From contig NZ_RWIV01000001.1 of NCBI RefSeq assembly GCF_003944835.1, positions 814,001 through 878,000 on the forward strand: a stretch of DNA of 64,000 nucleotides. Reading direction: 5' to 3'. The number at the start of each line of letters is the position of its first letter. Positions within the stretch are counted from its first letter, which is position 1. The DNA comes from Bacillus sp. HMF5848 (GTDB taxonomy: Bacteria > Bacillota > Bacilli > Bacillales > HMF5848). A model generated the notes under the pieces. The model was not told the origin of the DNA. It was given only the letters and a program-made list of their open reading frames with translations, and did not search any database. The position numbers were made by a program, and so were the translations under genes. Positions 26,524 through 34,140 of the stretch are shown here, one piece after another.

Positions 26524-27546
26524 CTACTTTGCACAAAGTCGGTCTAATAGCTCGAACCCAACAGTATCAAGTGATTCTTTTTTTGAAAAACTTGTTTCAT
26601 AGTTTGATAAAATTACCATTCCAGTTTGTTTTTGTTTGCTGAAGCCCACGAAGCTTGAATAACCAGCTGTTCCGCCATTGTGCCAAAAAATATCTTTCTT
26701 TTGATTAACTATCCAATTCATCCCTACGTTTAAATCACTTTTTTCTTTATATTGAATTTCATGAGTTAAGGAGAAGATATTGTTTAAAGTATCTCGGCTT
26801 TCACCAATATGGCAAGCTAAAAATATTAAGAGATCTTTTGCTGTTGATTTTAGAGCTCCTGCCCCGTGGAGTGATTTAAAGTCCCAGTTTCCCACCTTTT
26901 TATTTCTATTGTTGAAGCATGGGATTAGTTGCTTATACTGCTCTGTTGATAAGTGAATGGCTGTGTTCTCCAAATGTAAAGGTTTGCAAATTTCATTTTG
27001 TACAACTGTTTCATAATCATCATCATATAGGCTTGATAGAATATACCCTAGTAATCCCACACCTAAGTTTGAATACTGAAAGCTTCTTCGTTCAATAGGG
27101 AATCTATATTTCTTGATAAAATCCAACAAATCGTCGTCCGTAAAATATAAATAAGGATTTGTTCTTATTTTTTTTGAAAAGAGCAATTGGAACGTAAACT
27201 TTAAAGGCAATGAAGGTAATCCAGATGTATGGGTTGTTAAGTGACGAATCGTGATAGGGTCTTTCATTAAATATTTATTGTCGGATAAAGATGGTACGTA
27301 TTCTGTTATGGAGTCATCAAGGTGTATTTTATTTTCGTCTATTGCTTTTGCTAATAGAGAGCTGGTAAATACCTTTGTGATTGAACCAATTTCATATATC
27401 GTATATTCGGGTTCAAAGTTTGAAAAAGCACTCCCAATCTTAGAGATTTCATGCTTGCCATCTTTATATGTGCCTATAGTTAAAACTAGGTTAGGTTTAC
27501 TTTTAACATAAGACTTTAACACCTCATTATCAAAAAGTACTCTCAT
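26524..27546 (-). CDS. Beta-lactamase/PBP-type serine hydrolase
   Basis: A second class C-like serine hydrolase. S-x-x-K is SITK at residues 55-58 (after YEIG), the second motif is the canonical YSN in FQYSNLGVG near residue 155, and the third is WHNGGTAGYSS near residue 293. All three motifs are intact, unlike the Y-S-D of the gene at 5314. There is no signal peptide. AAGGGGG precedes the ATG. The family includes esterases, peptidases and resistance enzymes; nothing here decides among them. Confidence 0.85.
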   Translation of the reverse strand: MRVLFDNEVLKSYVKSKPNLVLTIGTYKDGKHEISKIGSAFSNFEPEYTIYEIGSITKVFTSSLLAKAIDENKIHLDDSITEYVPSLSDNKYLMKDPITIRHLTTHTSGLPSLPLKFTFQLLFSKKIRTNPYLYFTDDDLLDFIKKYRFPIERRSFQYSNLGVGLLGYILSSLYDDDYETVVQNEICKPLHLENTAIHLSTEQYKQLIPCFNNRNKKVGNWDFKSLHGAGALKSTAKDLLIFLACHIGESRDTLNNIFSLTHEIQYKEKSDLNVGMNWIVNQKKDIFWHNGGTAGYSSFVGFSKQKQTGMVILSNYETSFSKKESLDTVGFELLDRLCAK

Positions 27547-27742
27547 TGCGTCCCCCTTGTCGATATTATTTAGGTACTAAATTTTTAATGTGATTTACGG
27601 TAGCTTCATTTTGTGCTTTGTCTTTTTCATAAGTATTACTTCTTGTTATTCTTGCCAACCTGTTTATTACAATTATATAAAAATTCGGATGATTTATATA
27701 CAAGATCATTGATGTGTCTCATTCACGCTTCCGAGTGATTGC

Positions 27743-27836
27743 AGGTGCTTGGCACCTAAAATTATCGACAAATTTTGAACGCAGGCGTATCAAGGCTTTC
27801 ACATTCGCTAAAATTTTTTAGTGCCAGGCATCTAAA
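27743..27836. repeat. Paired GTGCC-type inverted repeats
   Basis: AGGTGC-TTG-GCACCT at 27743-27757 is a tight hairpin. TTAGTGCCAGGCATCTAAA near 27819-27836 is its inverted, slightly altered counterpart about 70 bases later. The same GTGCC / GGCAC theme frames the element at 60930-61047. Confidence 0.45.
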
Positions 27837-28045
27837 CAAAGTGTCAAAATTGTACAGATTTCGATAAATGGGCATACTCATCTATAGTAGGCGTTGTTAA
27901 ATTGTCACTATCTATTACGTATTATCATAAGTATTTGCTAGAAATTTATAAATCTCTAAGTTCCACAAAGTAGATAAAGCTAGCAGAGGTATGATATGTT
28001 AACTCATAGAGCCAATGTTATTAGTGGTACCACTTAGCTGTTACA

Positions 28046-28082
28046 TGTTAGCACATTAATACGTATCCTAGCGGTGTATCGC
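28046..28082 (+). repeat. Dispersed intergenic repeat, copy 6
   Basis: TGTTAGCACATTAATAC, GTATCCTAGC, then GGTGTATCGC. It has the same orientation as the others but a diverged GC tail. Confidence 0.55.
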
Positions 28083-28179
28083 TAGCTAGTCGGCACAGCC
28101 ATCACTTCCTCCACTAATAATTCGTTATTTTTCATACAATATGCCTAAATTGTCTTATGTGGACTTTCTTAATGTATCG

Positions 28180-28201
28180 GTAGTGTCAAAAGTTGAATGA
28201 A
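28180..28201 (+). repeat. 22-base exact repeat, copy B
   Basis: Identical to 23256-23277. It lies about 90 bases upstream of psiE. Confidence 0.6.
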
Positions 28202-28290
28202 TATTGAAAGAAAATGAGTTGACAGGAAGTTATCTCTTTTGATAAGGACACAACCGCTCTTGACACCCGTCAAAAAAGAGGGGGTAAATT

Positions 28291-28701
28291 ATGAAAAGCA
28301 AAATGGGATCTATAGTGAAAACAGCTCCAAAAATATTTCAGATAATTTTAAACGTTTCTCTTATTATTTTAGCGGCAATCCTTTGCTTATTATTGTTAAA
28401 GGAATTGTTTGCTTTCGCTATTGTTTTACTATCTGAAGGCACCAACGATTACAAGGAATTTTTGGCGAGAATTCTTGTTTTCTTTTTATACTTTGAGTTT
28501 ATTGCCATGATTGTTAAGTATTTTAAAGAGGATTATCATTTCCCTCTGCGCTATTTTATGTACATAGGTATTACGGCCATGGTGAGGTTAATCATTGTTG
28601 ATTACGATAATCCCATGGATACATTACTTTATGCGTTGGTAATATTAGTACTCATAATCGGATACTTTATCATGAATAAAACACCACGAGAAAGACCATG
28701 A
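28291..28701 (+). CDS. psiE: PsiE family membrane protein
   Basis: A 136-residue inner membrane protein with four predicted helices. The stretch FLYFEFIAMIVKYF, followed by HFPLRYFMYIGITAMVRLI and VDYDNPMD, matches E. coli PsiE (phosphate-starvation-inducible protein E) almost residue for residue in the core. The function of PsiE is not established. GAGGGGG precedes the ATG. The gene lies upstream of the manganese-riboswitch unit, and no terminator is obvious between them. Confidence 0.92.
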   Translation: MKSKMGSIVKTAPKIFQIILNVSLIILAAILCLLLLKELFAFAIVLLSEGTNDYKEFLARILVFFLYFEFIAMIVKYFKEDYHFPLRYFMYIGITAMVRLIIVDYDNPMDTLLYALVILVLIIGYFIMNKTPRERP

Positions 28702-28807
28702 ATATTAATGTAGGAGCTTTTGATAACGACTCTTTATTGCTGGAGGCTCTGTCTCTTCTCCTAGTGCGGTGCATCGGGAGGTAAGAACTTTTTATTGAAC
28801 AAATTAA

Positions 28808-28836
28808 TTGACAGCATTTTGATATGGCTATATCAT
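28808..28836 (+). promoter_or_regulatory. Sigma-A-type promoter of the riboswitch unit
   Basis: TTGACA at 28808-28813 and TATCAT at 28831-28836 are separated by 17 bases. This places a start about 35 bases before the riboswitch core. Confidence 0.75.
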
Positions 28837-28874
28837 GAAAGTGGTTATATAATTTATTAGTAAATTGAATAATA

Positions 28875-28972
28875 TGAACTCCTAAAGGGGAGTAGCTTTT
28901 ACAGCAAAGTCGTCATTTCAGAGTTTATCTCTCGGCTTTGTTGGCAACTTATGTTGTTAGCAAGACCTTTAC
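28875..28972 (+). promoter_or_regulatory. yybP-ykoY (manganese) riboswitch
   Basis: The aptamer signature is complete: TAAAGGGGAGTAGC, then AAAGTCGTCATTTC, a small stem (AGAG...CTCT), CGGCTTTGTTGGCAAC, and AGCAAGACCTTTAC running into the terminator. This is the same layout as B. subtilis ykoY. Members of this class bind Mn2+ and relieve termination when manganese is high. The next gene is a cation/Ca2+ exchanger, consistent with metal export. Confidence 0.92.
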
Positions 28973-29036
28973 GCTAAATGGTAAAGGTCTTTTTGTGTTT
29001 AAAAACCTTTGCCAATTACTGACAAAGGTTTTTTCT
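28963..29036 (+). terminator. Riboswitch terminator plus a second hairpin
   Basis: AGACCTTTAC at 28963-28972 pairs with GTAAAGGTCT at 28981-28990, followed by TTTT. A second hairpin, AAAAACCTTTG at 29001-29011 with CAAAGGTTTTT at 29023-29033, follows at once. The first overlaps the last aptamer strand, as expected for a transcriptional switch. The second repeats the ACCTTT / AAAGGT theme and may tighten the off state. Confidence 0.85.
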
Positions 29037-29132
29037 TTTGTTTCAAGGTGAAAACCTCACTATTGACTACGGTGCCAAGGCCTTAGTTCAAATCCGCTTG
29101 ATTATTATCAATAGAAAAGGAGCTGTGTACCA

Positions 29133-30131
29133 TTGGTATATTTGATTTTTGGTATAGCCGCGATTGCCATTATTTTTCTTGCTGTAAAGTTATCTGTATA
29201 TGCAGATACGATTGAGGAAAAGGCAAAAGTAAGTGGTATACTTATCGCGTTGTTGCTTGGAGGGGCTACAAGCCTTCCTGAAATTACAACAAGCGTTACA
29301 TCTATCGTCATTTCTAACCCGAACCTTGCCGTAGGTAATGTTTTAGGGTCTAACTTTTACAATATTTTAATTCTGGCCTGTATTGACATTTTCTTTAGAA
29401 AACATCAGTTATTTAATTATTCAAGTCGAGATAATACGTATTCAGCCGTATTGATTTTGTTTCTTTCTACACTGATTGCACTTTCAATTTTGTTAAGAAT
29501 ACCTTACAACATATTCGGTGTCGGATTAGACACAATCGCCTTAATTGTCTCTTATTTTATAGGCATGAAGCTTATATCTAAATATTCACCTTCATCTGTA
29601 TCTATTGTCGAAAACACAGCTACCAATGATGCTGCAATTAAAAAGAAAGACATCCCATTGAAGACGGCAATTGCAGGATTTATTATTGTTTCTATCTTCG
29701 TAATGATATTTGGAACAGCTTTAACAATAACGGCTGATAAGATAGCTGTTTTAACCGGTTTAGGAAGCACTTTTGTTGGGTCTTTTCTTGTAGCAGCTAG
29801 TACATCTTTACCTGAAGCTGTGTCGGTATCGATTGCTATTAAGCTTAGAAACTATAAACTTGCTATCGGTGGGATCTTAGGAAGTAATTTATTTAACCTA
29901 TTGATTTTTGCTTTTACAGATATTATGTATAGAGATGGGGCTATCTTGTTCCATTCTAGTGGTACGCATCTTTATACTGTTCTAGCTTCGATCGTACTTG
30001 TTGGGGTATGTTTGTATGCATTGATAAGAAAGCAATCCTTAAGTAGGTTGACTTATATTGTGCCTTCGGTAAAGATTGTTGTGATTTATTTCATCGCAAG
30101 TTATGTCATTTACGTCAGTTCTGCTGGATAA
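29133..30131 (+). CDS. Cation/Ca2+ exchanger (CaCA superfamily)
   Basis: A membrane antiporter of the YrbG / Na+/Ca2+ exchanger type. The two inverted alpha repeats are clear: GGATSLPEITTS with NVLGSNFYN near residues 44-80, and AASTSLPEAVSV with GGILGSNLFN near residues 220-255. About ten helices are expected, with a hydrophilic loop near residue 160. It starts at TTG after AAGGAGCTG. The upstream manganese riboswitch implies that expression rises with Mn2+, so manganese may be a physiological substrate; this is inference. Confidence 0.88.
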   Translation: MVYLIFGIAAIAIIFLAVKLSVYADTIEEKAKVSGILIALLLGGATSLPEITTSVTSIVISNPNLAVGNVLGSNFYNILILACIDIFFRKHQLFNYSSRDNTYSAVLILFLSTLIALSILLRIPYNIFGVGLDTIALIVSYFIGMKLISKYSPSSVSIVENTATNDAAIKKKDIPLKTAIAGFIIVSIFVMIFGTALTITADKIAVLTGLGSTFVGSFLVAASTSLPEAVSVSIAIKLRNYKLAIGGILGSNLFNLLIFAFTDIMYRDGAILFHSSGTHLYTVLASIVLVGVCLYALIRKQSLSRLTYIVPSVKIVVIYFIASYVIYVSSAG

Positions 30132-30461
30132 TCGAATTGATAAGCAGGGGGAACGGTCTTATTTTGTTGCCTTAAAACTCAATTGTACCCCTGCTAGTAG
30201 TATTTCGAATATTCTTGGTGGGCTATGCTACATGTAATGCCTGTACCGCAGAGCGGTAAAGAGAAAGAATCACGGAATGGAAGATTTAAGCGCTAATAGA
30301 TAAATATAACAATAAGAGTATTTTAAATTTTCTTTCAAAAAATAACAAAAAGCGAATTAAATTCTTTTTCTGAAGTAATTTATTCGTTTTTTAGGAAATT
30401 AGGGTTTCGTTTTTAAGTGATTTAATATATAATCACATTCATGCACGAATAATTTAATAGT
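30132..30461. other. Spacer between exchanger and xpt unit
   Basis: No gene is present. AGCAGGGG at 30143-30150 can pair with CCCCTGCT at 30188-30195 over a long loop. A clearer terminator lies at 30347-30392. TATAAT at 30428-30433 is a plausible -10 for the guanine riboswitch transcript, though its -35 is weak. Confidence 0.45.
30347..30393. terminator. AT-rich hairpin before the xpt unit
   Basis: AAAAAGCGAATTAAATT at 30347-30363 pairs with AATTTATTCGTTTTTT at 30377-30392. It ends in a T-run and could serve either strand. Confidence 0.6.
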
Positions 30462-30536
30462 TTTCCTTGTATAATCGTGGGGATATGGCCCACAAGTTTC
30501 TACCAAGTTACCGTAAATGACTTGACTACAAGTGAT
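30462..30536 (+). promoter_or_regulatory. Guanine-type purine riboswitch
   Basis: P1 strands CTTGT (30466-30470) and ACAAG (30528-30532) enclose the purine aptamer. The class hallmarks are TATAATCG, GGATATGG, GTTTCTACC, CCGTAAATG and GACTAC. The discriminator position in GACTAC is C, which pairs with guanine, hypoxanthine or xanthine; adenine switches have U there. Binding would favour the terminator at 30606 and shut off xpt. Confidence 0.93.
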
Positions 30537-30605
30537 CGGAATCTCCAAGTGTTTTTACTGCTTGGCAATTCCGTTGTATTTTCGTACTTATTTTTAAGAA
30601 AACGT

Positions 30606-30663
30606 AAGTCGAATGTATGGAATCACTTTAGTCTAAAGTGATTCTGTGCATTCGGCTTTTTTG
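30606..30663 (+). terminator. Riboswitch-controlled terminator before xpt
   Basis: AAGTCGAATG pairs with CATTCGGCTT, and an inner stem GAATCACTTTA pairs with TAAAGTGATTC. A run of T residues follows the outer stem. It lies about 75 bases after the aptamer, leaving space for an antiterminator. Confidence 0.88.
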
Positions 30664-30699
30664 TGTTTAACAAGAGTTTAGCTCTTAAAACTAGCTTAA

Positions 30700-31305
<606 letters not shown>

Positions 31306-31326
31306 TAATATATAGGAGAATATAAG

Positions 31327-32850
31327 ATGAAAAATACAGTTTGCTATCCTTGGTATAAAAAAGAAGATACAGATGCTTTCTTTGCATTGTTTCAAAACAA
31401 CTTAGCCAATTTTGTCATTATTGCTGTTACGATGCTAGGAATGGGCTTCCCTGGTAGCATAGTATTTGGGAAAGTAATTCCAGGTGCTGCCGTAGCAGTA
31501 ATGGTGGGAAATTTATATTATGCTTATATGGCTAATCGTCTTGCACAAAAAGAAGGAAGAACGGATGTCACTGCATTGTCTTATGGTATAAGTACCCCTG
31601 TTATGTTTGTATTTTTGTTTGGCGTTCTAGCACCAGCGAAGGCACTGACGAATGATCCTGAACTTGCTTGGAAAATAGCTGTAGCTGCTGCCTTTTTAAG
31701 TGGATTGGTTGAGGTGTTAGTAAGCATTACAGGAAACTGGATTCGTAATCAAATTCCTAGGCCTGCCATGCTTGGAGCGCTTGCAGGTGTAGCACTTACT
31801 TTTATTGCTGGAGAGATGTTATTTAATACATTTTCTATTCCTGTTGTTGGTCTTGTGACACTTGTTATTATTATTGTTGGCGTAGTCGGTAAAATGGCAA
31901 TGCCGTTTAAAATTCCTACGTCATTATTTGCCATTGTCATTGGTACGGTATTAGCTTTCACCTTAGGCTACCAATCTACCGATAAAATTGCAGAAGGACT
32001 TGCCAATGTAGGTTTTTATCCGATGTTACCGAGCTTAGCTGCTTTTGAGGGGATGAGCTATTTATTTACAGCATTAGTTGGATTACTTGCCGTTATTTTA
32101 CCAATTACGTTATACAATGCTATTGAAACGATGAACAATGTAGATGCTATGGCTGCAGCTGGTGATTCGTATGATGTACGTGAGTGTCAGGCTGTAGACG
32201 GTGTAGGTACAATGCTTGGAGCTGTCTTTGGTGGATTATTCCCAACTACTGTATATATTGCGACTGTTGGTTCAAAATCAATGGGGGCAGGTCGCGGGTA
32301 TAGTATTCTAAATGCGATTGTGTTCGGTCTAGCAGCGATGACAGGCATTGTTGCTGCCTTAGCTGCTATTATCCCGATTGCTGCTGTTGCGCCAATCTTA
32401 GTATTTGTAGGGATTTCGATGGTTGGTACAGCTTACCAATCCAATGAAGCGAAGTATTTCCCAGCTGTTGCTATTGCCATGCTGCCATATTTTGCGAACT
32501 ATGTAATGACAAGATTTAATAAAGCAGCGGGTGATACTGTTGCGAATATCTCAGAAGGGATTGTCCCGCTAGGCCAAGGAGCTATGTTTACTGCTATTGT
32601 TTTAGGTGCTATTACGGTGTTTATTATTGATAAACAATTTGTGAAGGCAAGTATTTTTTCAGTAGTAGGTGCTTCTTTATCTTTCGTAGGACTTATGCAT
32701 GCACCAAAATTAGCAATTAATGCTGCGCCACAGTATTCAATGGCTTACTTGTTAGTCGCAGTCTTCCTTGTGTATTGCGCTTATCAGCATGCTAGCAGTA
32801 AAGCAAGTGAAGCGGAGCCTACAGCAATTAAGCAAAGTGTGGCTTCTTAA
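31327..32850 (+). CDS. Purine permease of the xanthine/uracil superfamily
   Basis: A 507-residue membrane permease with about twelve to fourteen helices. Features include LANFVIIAVTMLGMGFPG at the start, the conserved ALSYGISTP and RPAMLGALAGVAL, and the central ETMNNVDAMAAAGDSY followed by GGLFPTTVYIATVGSKSMGA. It is longer than the usual PbuX/UraA type and reads more like the AzgA-side branch of the superfamily. Its place behind the guanine riboswitch and xpt argues for xanthine, guanine or hypoxanthine as substrate. AGGAGAA precedes the ATG. A terminator follows at 32911. Confidence 0.85.
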   Translation: MKNTVCYPWYKKEDTDAFFALFQNNLANFVIIAVTMLGMGFPGSIVFGKVIPGAAVAVMVGNLYYAYMANRLAQKEGRTDVTALSYGISTPVMFVFLFGVLAPAKALTNDPELAWKIAVAAAFLSGLVEVLVSITGNWIRNQIPRPAMLGALAGVALTFIAGEMLFNTFSIPVVGLVTLVIIIVGVVGKMAMPFKIPTSLFAIVIGTVLAFTLGYQSTDKIAEGLANVGFYPMLPSLAAFEGMSYLFTALVGLLAVILPITLYNAIETMNNVDAMAAAGDSYDVRECQAVDGVGTMLGAVFGGLFPTTVYIATVGSKSMGAGRGYSILNAIVFGLAAMTGIVAALAAIIPIAAVAPILVFVGISMVGTAYQSNEAKYFPAVAIAMLPYFANYVMTRFNKAAGDTVANISEGIVPLGQGAMFTAIVLGAITVFIIDKQFVKASIFSVVGASLSFVGLMHAPKLAINAAPQYSMAYLLVAVFLVYCAYQHASSKASEAEPTAIKQSVAS

Positions 32851-33207
32851 TACGGTTACTTATTTGGAGCATTGTGACACATATTATTACAGCCAAAATA
32901 TCACATATCAAAAGAAATGAGTCCAAAACTGGACTCATTTCTTTATATCAAATGAATATTCATAACCAGTATGCTGAAACGGGCACCCGCACTTATAATT
33001 AATTGAGCGAACAAAGTAGGGTGAGTTTGCTAGATTTTCATATAGAAAAAACGTGACTGTGATTATGTCTCTTACGATAAAGATGCTGAATCCAAAAGTA
33101 TTGAAAGTTACGGTCAACGTTTAACTTTGTTTGAATCAAATGACTAAAAGGTGCTTGAGGCTAGGATGAAGACAAACCTAATATACTGACTTGATTATTT
33201 TTGTACA
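32851..33207. other. Spacer with terminator and possible gene remnants
   Basis: Apart from the terminator at 32911, two short stretches look protein-like without having starts. On the plus strand, 33056-33146 reads CDYVSYDKDAESKSIES then YGQRLTLFESND before a stop. On the minus strand, 32935-33025 reads NYKCGCPFQHTGYEYSFD. They may be decayed gene ends; I could not identify them. Confidence 0.3.
32911..32945 (+). terminator. Terminator of the xpt-permease operon
   Basis: AAAGAAATGAGTCCA at 32911-32925 pairs perfectly with TGGACTCATTTCTTT at 32930-32944. Confidence 0.85.
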
Positions 33208-33579
33208 TTAATTCAACTGTAAGCTTTTCTTAGAATTCATTAAGGCATCAATAACATACTCTGCAGAAATAACTTCTGCTCCAGCAATAATATTGTCCTT
33301 ACGTACATCATTATGCTCCATGCATGATGAACAAACTTTTAATTTGCCCCCATTCTCTAAATACACAGGTAAGATTTCTTTTATTGGCTTGAAGGGAGCA
33401 CCGATGTCAATTTTATCTCCATACCCCTTTTCTGCTAAAAAAACTCCATTTGATAGTAATAGTATTTCGACACTATGCCCTTTTTCTAACGCCTTTACCC
33501 CCATTGTAAAAGCAATTGTTACATTGTTTGCATCGTTTTCGTGAGAAGTTAAAGTGATTAATAAATCTGCATAATTCAT
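33208..33579 (-). CDS. DsrE/DsrF-like family protein
   Basis: A 123-residue cytoplasmic protein of the DsrE fold. It begins LLITLTSHENDANNVTIAFT, has the middle strand EILLLSNGVFLAEKG, and two Cys in KVCSSCMEHN near residue 84, where family members often carry the sulfur-accepting Cys. A GAGG-type ribosome binding site precedes the ATG. Family members take part in sulfur relay or unknown processes; no sulfur gene is adjacent, so the role is open. Confidence 0.8.
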   Translation of the reverse strand: MNYADLLITLTSHENDANNVTIAFTMGVKALEKGHSVEILLLSNGVFLAEKGYGDKIDIGAPFKPIKEILPVYLENGGKLKVCSSCMEHNDVRKDNIIAGAEVISAEYVIDALMNSKKSLQLN

Positions 33580-34140
33580 TTTTTCGTTCCTCCCTTAATT
33601 TGTGTTTGCTTTCATGTAAGTACATTCGCCTTACTTATATATTTCACAAGTGCATACCGTTATAGGTATATGATACTGCCGGTTTTAATGAAAATCAAAT
33701 ATTTAGCATGTTCTTACTACCAATTGAATTAAGTTCCATTTCAGCTAAATAATTATTTCTGCGAAGCTTTGGGATATGGACAGATTGATGTGATGTGGAT
33801 ATGTTTATTGATTCTTATGTCCTGAGTGCATTAATCCTTGATTGCAGTCAAATGGAAACCGCAACTATGAAATAAACATCTCCCCTCTAAAAAACTATAA
33901 TTTGTCAAATTATAGATTCCTATATTATGGGAAACTGCGTTATGCTAAAATCAGGGAAAGTTTTGCAGCTTAATGGCGATGTGGTTACAGACTATGTGTG
34001 ATAGGTAAGTGACACATACAGTTGCAGCTTAATGAGATCTGCCATTTCGAAGAAGGTGTATAGCCAACCTATGAATGTTGTGAATTTTGTATTTTGTATA
34101 ACGTAAGACAGTTAAAAAGCGTGGAAGTTAGAGGTGACTT
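33580..34140. other. Upstream region of the FtsX-type ABC pair
   Basis: No gene is supported. It contains the palindrome at 33895-33915 and two copies of GCAGCTTAATG (near 33965 and 34024) about 60 bases apart. Possible promoter elements TTGTCA (33902) and TATTAT (33923) overlap or follow the palindrome, but their spacing of 15 bases is short. Confidence 0.4.
33895..33915. promoter_or_regulatory. 21-base palindrome, possible operator
   Basis: CTATAATTTG and CAAATTATAG form perfect 10-base arms around a single T. It is too tight for a hairpin and looks like a dimer binding site. It lies about 225 bases upstream of the ABC pair. Confidence 0.45.

Larger units (their letters stand above)
27547..28290. 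other. Gene-free stretch with repeats
   Basis: No gene is supported. It contains the inverted GTGCC-type hairpins at 27743-27836, dispersed-repeat copy 6 at 28046, and copy B of the 22-base repeat at 28180-28201. GAGGGGG at 28277 is the psiE ribosome binding site. Confidence 0.5.
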
